Shown here: piece by piece, positions 9,420-17,600 of the stretch
Layout of the letters: each line of letters opens with the position of its first letter
Position numbering within the stretch: position 1 is the first letter of the stretch
NCBI GenBank assembly: GCA_016933215.1
Contig: JAFGBH010000020.1
Coordinates: forward strand, 1-61,934
Length of the DNA stretch: 61,934 nt
Direction: 5' to 3'
Source: Deltaproteobacteria bacterium
Lineage (GTDB): Bacteria; Desulfobacterota; Syntrophia; Syntrophales; UBA2210
Position numbers and translations under genes: made by a program
The notes under the pieces: model-generated
What the model saw: only the letters and a program-made list of their open reading frames with translations
What the model was told of the DNA's origin: nothing
Databases searched by the model: none

Positions 9420-9689
9420 ATGAATAAGAGTGATTTGATCGCTGAGGTTAGAAAGTATCTGAAAAACAAGAACGATGCGCAAGCAGTCATTGAGTGTGTC
9501 CTTTCGACGATCGTGAGCGGACTCAGAGATGATGCAAAGGTGATGCTTTCCGGTTTTGGAACGTTCAAAATTGTAAAGAAAAAAGAGAGACGTGGGAGAA
9601 ATCCGCGTACAGGAGAAGAGATTCGGATCGAGAAAAGAGAGGTTCCCCGTTTCATTCCATCACAGATTTTTAAGGATGCGGTGAAATAA
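9420..9689 (+). CDS. HU/IHF-family DNA-binding protein
   Basis: An 89-aa histone-like protein with the full HU/IHF fold: N-terminal helices (NKSDLIAEVRKYL), the VMLSGFGTFKIVKKKERRGRNPRTGEE segment that begins the DNA-embracing beta arm (residues about 40-66), and the C-terminal PRFIPSQIFKDAVK. The arm sequence RRGRNPRTGEEI is shared by IHF-alpha and HU, and subtype cannot be settled by eye. It bends or packages DNA and could assist sigma-54 promoters such as the one at 30114. GGGAGGAGAGGGG precedes the ATG. Single-gene unit. Confidence 0.92.
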   Translation: MNKSDLIAEVRKYLKNKNDAQAVIECVLSTIVSGLRDDAKVMLSGFGTFKIVKKKERRGRNPRTGEEIRIEKREVPRFIPSQIFKDAVK

Positions 9690-9824
9690 GGGAGCGATCA
9701 GGACTTTTTGAGTGAGGAGAGATTGCTGGGAAGCAGAAGGGTGTCGTGACGTGAGTTGAGGGGAATGCCCCCGTGGCAATTGATCATCCGGAACAATCCC
9801 CCCGCTCTTTATGTCCCGACAGAT

Positions 9825-9917
9825 ACCGGGGAATCTCCGTCTTAAAAAAATATCTTATTTCTATGCGCTTATCAACCTCGCCGCGATGAGCGGCAGGATC
9901 ATTCGCCCTTCAGTTCA
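9825..9917 (-). repeat. Palindromic repeat family, degenerate copy G
   Basis: A decayed minus-oriented copy. ACCGGGGAATCTCCG, TTAAAAAAATAT and the CATTCGCCCTTCAGTTCAT end can be lined up with the better copies. It lies in the gap between the HU gene and the convergent glycosyltransferase and touches the stop codon of the latter. Confidence 0.5.
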
Positions 9918-11132
9918 TAGAAGGGAGGCCTTTCCATTTCCCACATAGAGCCCGAGCAGATAGGGCTTTTGACTGAGAAAGGCCATGGCCTGGTCTCTCA
10001 CCTCTTTTTCGGCAAAGGATATCTTGTAGCGGTATGTCTGATAATTAAAGGTTATGCTCCGTTCGAAATAGAGCGGTTTGAGTGCATTGATAATCTCTCT
10101 TTTTACCTCCTCGGTGGCACCGTCGAAGAGGTAAAAGAGACTGTACACGATATGTGACCAGAGCGTAATATCAAGGTCGTAATAATCCATGGAATACATG
10201 TGCATGGTTTTCTGGTAGGCGTAGGTATTGAGATACCGCTTCACCTGCTCGCTGTATTTCAGATATTCCCTGCGGCAATCATCTTTAAGCCTCACGATAT
10301 CCTCGATTGAGAGGGCTTCCGGCTCTGTCATTGTTTCCAGACCGTGCCGGCCTAACTGGTGTACCTCCGTTTGCCATGTCGACGTCAGGTCTTTTTTCAG
10401 CCAATGAGACCGGTGCCTGTGGAGGGTTGTAAAGAGTGTATAGATAACCTCCTCAAACATCTGCCCCAGCTTGGGGGCACTGGCGTTATGATCCTTGGTT
10501 CCCAAACCCGCCTGGCAGATACTGAAACCTCCGAAGAGGGCTGAGAGTGTAATAAAGATATCGATGCCGTAGTGACGTACCATGTCGTTCCATTCATTCT
10601 CAAGCAGGTGCGAACAGAGACGGGAAGAGAAGGCAAAATCGCCCCCTATCGGCTGTCGGATATCTGTTTCCCCCAACGAGAAGAGAAGGGGATAGCAGAG
10701 ATGATTTGTGATGGTTCCGTCAAACTGGTGCCGTGAATAGAGGGGAGTGACCAGGTCGTGCCCCTCGGCAACGGGATAGCCGAGATATTGAATCCATTCC
10801 GGTTTGATTGAACGAAGGTCGGCATCGACGACTATTATGATAGAGGCCCCGGCTTCCTTGCAGTATTCGAAGAGATTCAGGAAATTGTTTCCCTTTCCCT
10901 TCACTCCTTCAGGGGTACTGATATACTTCCTGTCAATTGTGTCGGGTATCTCTGCCGAGAAAAAGGCTTTCTTTGTGCCGTCTTGGCTGTTATTGTCGCA
11001 GTTGATGACGGCACATCTCTTGTCGGGGAAGTAGGCGGCAAGACCCTCGCCGGCCATTCTGGTGACATAGCCGATAGTCCCGGCCTCGTTGTAAGAGGGG
11101 ATACCGACTACGACATCATATTTTGAATTCAT
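9915..11132 (-). CDS. GT2/GT81-like glycosyltransferase (glucosylglycerate-type synthase family)
   Basis: A 405-aa GT-A fold glycosyltransferase. Start 11132 (MNSKYDVVVGIPSYNEAGTIG) has AGAAGGG upstream and skips a spurious hydrophobic extension. The VGIPSYNE nucleotide-sugar motif, the VVDADLRSI metal motif and RQPIGGDFAFS are visible. This combination resembles GT81-type glucosyl-3-phosphoglycerate or glucosylglycerate synthases, which make compatible solutes, more than cell-wall GT2 enzymes. No transmembrane segments. The neighbours, a HAD phosphatase and a sucrose-synthase-like enzyme, support production of a small soluble glycoside. Acceptor identity is inference. Its last base pairs abut repeat copy G. 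Confidence 0.7.
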   Translation of the reverse strand: MNSKYDVVVGIPSYNEAGTIGYVTRMAGEGLAAYFPDKRCAVINCDNNSQDGTKKAFFSAEIPDTIDRKYISTPEGVKGKGNNFLNLFEYCKEAGASIIIVVDADLRSIKPEWIQYLGYPVAEGHDLVTPLYSRHQFDGTITNHLCYPLLFSLGETDIRQPIGGDFAFSSRLCSHLLENEWNDMVRHYGIDIFITLSALFGGFSICQAGLGTKDHNASAPKLGQMFEEVIYTLFTTLHRHRSHWLKKDLTSTWQTEVHQLGRHGLETMTEPEALSIEDIVRLKDDCRREYLKYSEQVKRYLNTYAYQKTMHMYSMDYYDLDITLWSHIVYSLFYLFDGATEEVKREIINALKPLYFERSITFNYQTYRYKISFAEKEVRDQAMAFLSQKPYLLGLYVGNGKASLL

Positions 11133-11265
11133 TATATTGTTGCCCTTCTTTTTTTTCACAATAATTTGCAATAACCGCATTATATACACCAAAAGGAAAG
11201 CAACAATCAATAGAATAATTTAAATATTCCTATGTCCAGCCTCTATTTTTTTGCTATACGGAGTG

Positions 11266-11964
11266 TCAGAAACGACGGGCTCTGGCGGCAAGACCGAGCA
11301 GATCGGGTAGCTCCATGTCGGGTGTAGCTTTCGCCGCCGGTGTCGCCCCGAAGCCATCTTTGCCATGTCTGCGGTTTATCCATACCGTTTTCAGCCCCAC
11401 CTTTTCAGCGGGTTCGATGTCATGATAGAGACTCTGGGCAACGTGCAGAATCCTCTCCTTCGGGATTCCGATTTTCTCGATGGCATGGTAAAAATTATTG
11501 AGGGACGGTTTATAGCATTTCACCGCTTCCGCCGTTACGACCCAATCAAAGTCAGTTTCCAGGTGTTTGGCTGAAAAGGCAAAGAGGTCATCATCCACAT
11601 TGGATATGACGGCGAGCCGGTAGCTCTTTTTCAGAGAGTGGAGAGCCTCGACACTGTCATGGAAGGGAGGCCAGTTTTTGACGGAAAGGGAAAACGATTC
11701 AATCTCCTTCCGGTGAGGGATAAATCCCAGTTTCTCTCCGAACCCCTCGGCTACCTTCGCAAGGACCGTTTTATAATTGTGGAAATTACCCGCCTCTATC
11801 CGGGATTCGAGCTTCGCGAAGAGCTCGAGGATATCGTCCTTTTCGAGCCTGACGCCGTGAGATCTGAGTATCTCCCCCATCGCCGAGGCGATACCCGATT
11901 CCCAGTCAATCAGTGTCCCGTAACAATCAAAGGTCATAACCTCAACCATCTCAAAATCGAGCAT
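11266..11964 (-). CDS. HAD-superfamily phosphatase (haloacid dehalogenase type II-like)
   Basis: A 232-aa HAD hydrolase. Motif I FDCYGTLIDWE, motif II ISNVDDD, the Lys motif (CYKPSLNNF) and a motif IV-like HVAQSLYHDIEPA are present. Sequence style is that of type II haloacid dehalogenases (FDCYGTL), many of which are in fact phosphatases. Start 11964 has GGAGG seven bases upstream. It lies between a GT81-like and a GT4-kinase gene, so it may remove a phosphate from a glycosyl-phospho intermediate; that role is inference from context. Confidence 0.8.
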   Translation of the reverse strand: MLDFEMVEVMTFDCYGTLIDWESGIASAMGEILRSHGVRLEKDDILELFAKLESRIEAGNFHNYKTVLAKVAEGFGEKLGFIPHRKEIESFSLSVKNWPPFHDSVEALHSLKKSYRLAVISNVDDDLFAFSAKHLETDFDWVVTAEAVKCYKPSLNNFYHAIEKIGIPKERILHVAQSLYHDIEPAEKVGLKTVWINRRHGKDGFGATPAAKATPDMELPDLLGLAARARRF

Positions 11965-12095
11965 AATCTTACCTCCAAAAAAAAGGTCTTACTCATATAT
12001 TCTATTTCAGAAAGGGTAGACGATACATTAAAACGTTCTCCGGTAGAAGGAAATAATTGTTGACACCCCTTCGGGCGATACTCTATTAAAGAAAT

Positions 12096-14291
12096 ATGGA
12101 TGAAAATAAGGCAGGGAAAAATGATAGAAGATTAGAGGAGATAGCTACCCGATACGGCCTCTCCATCGAAGTTCTGAGGGAATACCAGGATATTTTTCGT
12201 GAGTACGGGATACCCCTTTTCTCTCCGGGGAAGGAGGCGGAAAGCGCCCGGCGGATCATAATGGTTTCAACCCACGGGTACTGGGGTGATCCACCTCCCG
12301 CCGGTGTGCCCGATACGGGGGGGCAGACCTATTATGTCCTCGAAGTTTCGAAGGCATGGGCACGAGGAGGGAGAAAGGTGATCATTTGTGCCCGCTGGTT
12401 TGAGCCCTATCCTCGGGTAGAGCGATTTCATGAGAACCTGTGGCTGCTCCGCATACCGGCAGGGAGCGACATGTTTATACGAAAAGAGGATATCTACCCC
12501 CTTCTCCCGGAGCTTGCCGAAAGGGCCGTTGCCGTCTCGGTCCTTTTTGGGGCCGATGCCGCGATGGGTCACTATGCCGATGGTATGGCCATATCGCTGG
12601 AGGTGGCCGAGAGACTCGGGATACCGAACGTGGTAATTCCCCACTCACTGGGTATCAACAAGTTGCTCTCCCTCGGATTCGATCCGGGTACTCCCGAGTC
12701 GTGGATTGATGAAAAGTACAATTTCGGTACCCGTGAGAGCTTCGAGATTTCATCGCTTAAGGGGGCAAATCTCGAAATTGCCAATACTGTGCAGGAACCC
12801 GACAGACTAAAAGAATATTACGGAATGTCTCTTCCCCATCTTATCATGCCCGCCGGTGCGGGGAGCCATTTTTTCAATATAGAAAAAAACACCCAAAAGG
12901 AAATGCTCTCAGATTATAATCTTCTTCCGGGGAAATACCTCATATACTTCGGCCGGTTCTCAGAGGCGAAGAATGTGCCGGGGGTGATCGCCCTTTTTGG
13001 CGAGGCGCGTCGCATCGAAAGCGAAATGATGGGGGGCATAAAACTCGTCCTCGTGGGCGGATCGCCGGAGAATCCTCAGCCCGAAGAGGTGATCGTCGAA
13101 AACCAGATCGGGGAAGCTCTGAAGGCCTACGGCCTGAATGAAAATGACGTGGTGCGGCTTCCGAGTCAGGAATGGAGAACCCTTGCCGTCCTGGCACATC
13201 ACGCGCTTGTCTATGTGGGTATGCAGAAGATGGAGCCCTTCGGCATGGGAGTGGCAGAGGCCATGGCGTCGTCGGCACCGGTTGTTATATCGAATCGGGC
13301 CGGCATTACACGGTGGATTGCCGACGGGGTCGAGGGAATTGTCATCGATCCCGATGATCCCGAAAAGGCTGCCGGGAGGCTCGTCTCCCTTATGAAGGAT
13401 CCGGAAAAACTGCACGAGATTGCGCGAAGAGGCAATAAAATGTGTCGTGATACCTTCAGCTGGGATGCAATCGCCAGGGACCAGGGTGAGATCTTGGATG
13501 CCCTCTGCCGGGGTAAAGCCCCTCATGGCGTAGAGGGGGAAGGGTTCGAATCCATCTTTGCGAGAAGAGAGGGGAGGGCCTATCAGAGGTCTGCCTTTAC
13601 CTGGCGTGGGGATCCCCCTGTCATCAGGGAGAAACACAAAAAAGCGGCGAAGGGCCTTTTCCCCCATATCATTGGCGAAGTCAGGCATGCCTCCGGAGCA
13701 GGGAGGCGGGTGATCGTTGCCCTGGCCGGAGAGTCGGGGGTGGGAAAGACGGAGATTGCCGAATATCTGAGGTATCTCTTGAGAAGTGAAGGAATGTGGG
13801 GAGTTACCATATCAGGGGATGCCTTTTTTAAACGGGTCCCGTCGGAGAATCACCGTGCGAGAATCGATGCCTATGCCGAGGGGCACCTTGACACATATCT
13901 GGGTCCCTCCGAGGTGGATCTGGAACAACTGGATTCTATTCTGAAAAGGGCGGTGGAGAGGAGGGTGGATCTGATTTCCGTTCCCTCCGACTGCAGGTCT
14001 CTGGAGTCACGGAGATATGACGATGTGCCCGTTGACATCAGGGGGATCGATGTCCTCTTTGTGGATCTTACCTATAGTCTCCTTCTCGAAAACGTTACCC
14101 TGAAGATCTTTCTGGAATCGGATTACAAAGCTCGGATCGATGAAATCAGGGAGAGAAATCTCGGCCGCGATCCCGATCAGGACTTTTCATTTATCCTGAA
14201 TGTTCTCGAGATCGAGCACAGCATAATCCAGGGACTTAAAGAAAAGGCGAACCTCATCGTCACGAACAATTATGAGGTAAAGCGGCCGTAG
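12096..14291 (+). CDS. Sucrose-synthase/SPS-like GT4 fused to a uridine-kinase-like P-loop domain
   Basis: A 731-aa two-domain protein. Residues about 45-475 form a GT-B glycosyltransferase of the sucrose (phosphate) synthase type: an N-terminal STHGYWGDPP...DTGGQTYYVLE donor/acceptor loop, a C-terminal GRFSEAKNVPGVI and the KMEPFGMGVAEAMASSAPVV sugar-nucleotide motif. Residues about 535-731 are a P-loop kinase with Walker A GESGVGKT (545-552) and DAFFKR, VDLTYSLLLE and RIDEIRERN segments resembling uridine kinase/phosphoribulokinase. The fusion would couple phosphorylation of an acceptor (or phosphate removal from a pool) to glycosyl transfer. Divergent from the HAD gene, with 131 nt between. 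The precise sugar, acceptor and kinase substrate are unknown. Confidence 0.8.
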   Translation: MDENKAGKNDRRLEEIATRYGLSIEVLREYQDIFREYGIPLFSPGKEAESARRIIMVSTHGYWGDPPPAGVPDTGGQTYYVLEVSKAWARGGRKVIICARWFEPYPRVERFHENLWLLRIPAGSDMFIRKEDIYPLLPELAERAVAVSVLFGADAAMGHYADGMAISLEVAERLGIPNVVIPHSLGINKLLSLGFDPGTPESWIDEKYNFGTRESFEISSLKGANLEIANTVQEPDRLKEYYGMSLPHLIMPAGAGSHFFNIEKNTQKEMLSDYNLLPGKYLIYFGRFSEAKNVPGVIALFGEARRIESEMMGGIKLVLVGGSPENPQPEEVIVENQIGEALKAYGLNENDVVRLPSQEWRTLAVLAHHALVYVGMQKMEPFGMGVAEAMASSAPVVISNRAGITRWIADGVEGIVIDPDDPEKAAGRLVSLMKDPEKLHEIARRGNKMCRDTFSWDAIARDQGEILDALCRGKAPHGVEGEGFESIFARREGRAYQRSAFTWRGDPPVIREKHKKAAKGLFPHIIGEVRHASGAGRRVIVALAGESGVGKTEIAEYLRYLLRSEGMWGVTISGDAFFKRVPSENHRARIDAYAEGHLDTYLGPSEVDLEQLDSILKRAVERRVDLISVPSDCRSLESRRYDDVPVDIRGIDVLFVDLTYSLLLENVTLKIFLESDYKARIDEIRERNLGRDPDQDFSFILNVLEIEHSIIQGLKEKANLIVTNNYEVKRP

Positions 14292-14300
14292 GTCACATTC

Positions 14301-15602
14301 TCAGAAAAGAGGGGGAATAATCGCCCGTGTTCCCTTTAATCGTGCGGTTATAAGCGCCGAGAGCGAACTGACGGGATTGACCTGGGCAAGCTTGAGGGGT
14401 TGTACGCCCATGTGCTTGCAGAGTCCATAAACCGTATCGGCGAGATTATTGCATCCGGGACTCATGGTGATATTTTTCTTCCCCAGGCGCCGTGTCAGTT
14501 CTAACCCGTAATCCTGAATGGCGCAGCTTCCCGCGATGTGAACGGGACCGGCGATCTTCCTGACCTCTTCGGGGTCGATATCCTTCCCCATGAGAATGGT
14601 AAAATCACCCCTTCCCTCATGGTCGCAGTAGAATATCTCCACCACCGTTTCGGTATTTCTCCGGCACCCCTCTTTGCAGCAGCGTTCCCGGCCCCTCAGG
14701 ATTGTGAGACCCGGGGGGAATTTCTCGAGAAGCTCACAGGTGAGGTTCTTTTTACGTTCATCGAAGAGGGACCTGTTGATGATAGAAATGGTGTCCAGAT
14801 TCCCCTCGCCGATGCCCGTTTCTGCCGAAAGTCGCAGGTGTTCTACCTCTTCTATGTCAAATCCCAGAAAAGCCGAGGCCGCAACGTCGACGGCAAGGGG
14901 ATCTGGACCGCCGATGAGGCAGTTCATCGGTACGATGCACTCATCGGTATTGCTCTCCGCAACGTAATGTCCGTGATTCGTTGCGATGAGGCCGTCGATC
15001 ACGACGAAATCGGGTCGCAGGACACGATAGATGTCGGCAAATTTCTGGTGCAGCCTGAAGTTGTGATCGGCAATCCGGCTTTGCTGATGGATCAGACCGA
15101 ACTGGTTTTTTATCGAGAGTGTGACTTGTGACATGGAGTGTGTCTTCAGTTTGGGAAGTGAAACGTAGAGATTGTTCTCGCGGTCCTCGATGAGGCGCTC
15201 GTAGACGAAGGATGAGATATCGTTGAATGTCTGGAGACCTTCGAGATAGATGGGAACAGTATCCGTTTCATCGAGATAGACGGGAATCGCACCTGTTTCC
15301 CTGCATACTTTCGCGATCCCTGTCCCTTTGAATACGAGGCGCGTGAAATTGCTCTGTGTGCAGTTTTCGATCACATAGATATTTCTGGCCCCGTTGTTTT
15401 TAAAGTAAAGGATAACCTCCCGTATAACCTCCGGATCGGTGAAGCTGTATTTCTTAAGATCAACGGCGTTGACCTTGAGGTAAACATCCCTGCTCGGTTT
15501 CAGAAGCGCCGCTCCTCCCCCAAAGTACGAAAAGACTTCGCCCACTGCAGCTTTTATCCCCTGGTTCGTATCGGAAAATATGACATCACGTTTCTTGTCC
15601 AT
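14301..15602 (-). CDS. DUF362-domain protein
   Basis: A 433-aa protein whose first two thirds match DUF362: LKVNAVDLKKYSFTDPEVIREVILYFKNNGA near residues 40-75, LPKLKTHSMSQVTLSIKNQFGLI near 150-172, and VIDGLIATNHGH followed by GGPDPLAVDVAASAFLGF. The C-terminal third holds Cys-rich GRERCCKEGCRRNTE and an MSPGCNNL segment, which could bind metal but is not a standard ferredoxin pattern. DUF362 proteins are common in strict anaerobes and their chemistry is largely unknown. GGGGGA precedes the ATG. It ends 10 bp from the convergent GT4-kinase gene. Confidence 0.8.
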   Translation of the reverse strand: MDKKRDVIFSDTNQGIKAAVGEVFSYFGGGAALLKPSRDVYLKVNAVDLKKYSFTDPEVIREVILYFKNNGARNIYVIENCTQSNFTRLVFKGTGIAKVCRETGAIPVYLDETDTVPIYLEGLQTFNDISSFVYERLIEDRENNLYVSLPKLKTHSMSQVTLSIKNQFGLIHQQSRIADHNFRLHQKFADIYRVLRPDFVVIDGLIATNHGHYVAESNTDECIVPMNCLIGGPDPLAVDVAASAFLGFDIEEVEHLRLSAETGIGEGNLDTISIINRSLFDERKKNLTCELLEKFPPGLTILRGRERCCKEGCRRNTETVVEIFYCDHEGRGDFTILMGKDIDPEEVRKIAGPVHIAGSCAIQDYGLELTRRLGKKNITMSPGCNNLADTVYGLCKHMGVQPLKLAQVNPVSSLSALITARLKGTRAIIPPLF

Positions 15603-15678
15603 TGCAATGGTCCCCCGTTATCTGTTTTTTCCGGAGTGCGGTTTCGAAGCTATGTCCCCTGTGTATCGTCCGAGGATA

Positions 15679-16167
15679 TTACAGGTCGTAGAGTTTTTCA
15701 TCCACCTGTGGCCGCGGGCTTTTTCTTCCCCTCTTCGCCTTTCCGTCGAGAGAAAAGGGTTCTTCGTTCTCGAAGATATCACCCATTTCCTCTTCTATCT
15801 TATCGGGATCCTCTCCCCGTTCGAGCCGGCTGAGGGCCTCTTCCATCCCCGCGCTCAGATTGAGTCCCGCCGCATCGGAGAGCTTCCTCATCATTGCGGC
15901 CGCCTGACGCGGGTCGTCTTCATCGATACTGCCCGCCTCTCGTGAGAGTATTTCCATCGCCTTTTCCATCCTTCCCTCGTCGATAGGGGGCATATCATCG
16001 TCGGCATCCTTTCTGTCGCCGCTGATCGTCGAAAAAACGGACATCTGACGTGCCAGTTTCACCGTCTTGCAGCGGGGACAGCGGGGAACTTTTTCCGTGT
16101 TAACCGACCGGGAAAAGAAATTGTAGATGGTGTTGCACTTCCTGCAGTAGAATTCATAGATGGGCAT
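15679..16167 (-). CDS. FmdB-family zinc-ribbon protein
   Basis: A 162-aa protein that begins MPIYEFYCRKCNTIYNFF, the standard FmdB/CxxC putative regulatory family start, with a CRKC...CPRC zinc-ribbon in the first 35 residues. The rest is acidic and charged (DADDDMPPIDEGRMEKAMEIL; EEEMGDIFENEEPF), longer than the 70-110 aa usual in the family. FmdB relatives were named for a formamidase regulator; the molecular role is not established. GAGGT lies eight bases before the ATG. Confidence 0.85.
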   Translation of the reverse strand: MPIYEFYCRKCNTIYNFFSRSVNTEKVPRCPRCKTVKLARQMSVFSTISGDRKDADDDMPPIDEGRMEKAMEILSREAGSIDEDDPRQAAAMMRKLSDAAGLNLSAGMEEALSRLERGEDPDKIEEEMGDIFENEEPFSLDGKAKRGRKSPRPQVDEKLYDL

Positions 16168-16290
16168 GGTCTGACCTCAGCTGATTAAATCGACAATGAA
16201 AATAAATCGTTCCTTTGCTTCTTCTCGGAAAATAGTAAAAAAGGCGATTCGGTGTCAAGATAATAATCGCCGGCGCGTTTCGGACATTCC

Positions 16291-17565
16291 TCATACGGGA
16301 GAAGACATATCTTTTTCAATCAAGCGAAGATAACCGATGCGTTCGGTGAGCGGGGGGTGTGAGTAATAAAACCAGGCATAGAAGGGGTGGGGGTGAAGAT
16401 TAGCGAGATTGTCCTTCGCAAGCCGCTTCAGTGCATCCGCGAGATGACGTGTTGTTCCCAGAAGATGCCCCGAATAGTTATCAGCCTCTCGCTCGTATCT
16501 TCTCGAGATTCCGGCTCCGATTGGTCTCAGGAAAAATGAAAGGGGTGAGGAAACTGCCGAGAGAAGAAAAAGACCTGCGTAGGGAACAGTACTCTCGAAA
16601 CCAAAGGTCTGGTAGAGATAAGACCAGTCCAGGAGCCGGTAGACGGCGTAAAAGAGAACAAAGGAGATAACTTCGATAATGAGGAGCTGTTTTATGATGT
16701 GTCCTTTCTTCCAGTGGCCTATTTCATGGGCCAGGACGGATACAATCTCGTCATCGGTGTGGGATTCCAGAAGGGTGTCGTAAAGGACGATCCGTTTTGT
16801 CTTCCCGATACCGGTAAAGTAGGCATTTGAGTGCCTGCTCCGTTTCCCGGCATCCACCCGGAAGACCCCGCTCGTTTTCAGCCCCGCCTTTTTCATGACC
16901 GAGACGATACTACTCTTTAGATTCTCCTTTTCAAGGGGTTCGTACTTGTTGAAAAGAGGGGCGATGACGATCGGGTAGATCCACATGATGAACAATTGAA
17001 AGGAGGCGAAAAAGGTCCATCCGAAAAGCCACCAGGTTGCCCTGGCATGATGAATGAGGGCGAGGAGCGAACCGAGGAGCGCTCCGAGAAGGATACAGGA
17101 GATCAGGGCGCTTTTTATAAGGTCGGTGATCCAGAGCTTTGGGGTGATGGTACTGAATCCGTATTTTTTCTCTATGACAAAGGATTCGTAGAGATTGAAG
17201 GGGATTTCCGCGAGAAACCCTATTGCTCCGAGGGTGAGAAAAAAGAGGAGTCCCGATATGATGAAGTGATAATCGAGGGAAAGGATTGCACGAGAAAGCC
17301 AGGGGAGAAATCCGCTCATGAGGATGCAAAGTAAAAGGAGACTTTCGAAAAAGGTTTCGAGCGAACCGAAACGAGAAGACTCTATCGTGTAATCCGTCAT
17401 CTTTGAGAGAGTCTCGCCCTCGATCACCCCTTCAAAGGCCTCGGGTACCTGATGACCGAACCGTCGAAGGTGGGTTATGTTCATCTGTGCCAGAAACCAG
17501 CGGTAGAATAAAGCGGTAAGAAAAAGGACGAGAAAAACATATAAGAGGAGATTGAACTGCACCAT
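16291..17565 (-). CDS. M48 (Ste24/HtpX-type) membrane zinc metalloprotease
   Basis: A 424-aa Ste24-like protease. Start 17565 (MVQFNLLLYVFLVL) is chosen because the longer frame overlaps the upstream ThyX-like gene end and lacks hydrophobic character. Several transmembrane segments precede the catalytic HEIGH (VLAHEIGHWKKGH), followed by the downstream EADNYSGHL that supplies the third zinc ligand. The N-terminal extension and the segment FLAEIPFNLYESFVIEKKYGF identify the CAAX-prenyl protease 1-like subgroup, which in bacteria degrades or clips membrane proteins. Located in the cytoplasmic membrane. It follows the ThyX-like gene by 35 nt in the same direction. Confidence 0.9.
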   Translation of the reverse strand: MVQFNLLLYVFLVLFLTALFYRWFLAQMNITHLRRFGHQVPEAFEGVIEGETLSKMTDYTIESSRFGSLETFFESLLLLCILMSGFLPWLSRAILSLDYHFIISGLLFFLTLGAIGFLAEIPFNLYESFVIEKKYGFSTITPKLWITDLIKSALISCILLGALLGSLLALIHHARATWWLFGWTFFASFQLFIMWIYPIVIAPLFNKYEPLEKENLKSSIVSVMKKAGLKTSGVFRVDAGKRSRHSNAYFTGIGKTKRIVLYDTLLESHTDDEIVSVLAHEIGHWKKGHIIKQLLIIEVISFVLFYAVYRLLDWSYLYQTFGFESTVPYAGLFLLSAVSSPLSFFLRPIGAGISRRYEREADNYSGHLLGTTRHLADALKRLAKDNLANLHPHPFYAWFYYSHPPLTERIGYLRLIEKDMSSPV

Positions 17566-17600
17566 TGTACGATTTCCCCTTCCAGAGGATATGGTTAAGG

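Noticed and set aside
13543-13553. GGTTCGAATCC, which looks like a tRNA T-loop
   Set aside because: It lies inside the GT4-kinase coding sequence, with no acceptor stem, anticodon arm or cloverleaf around it.
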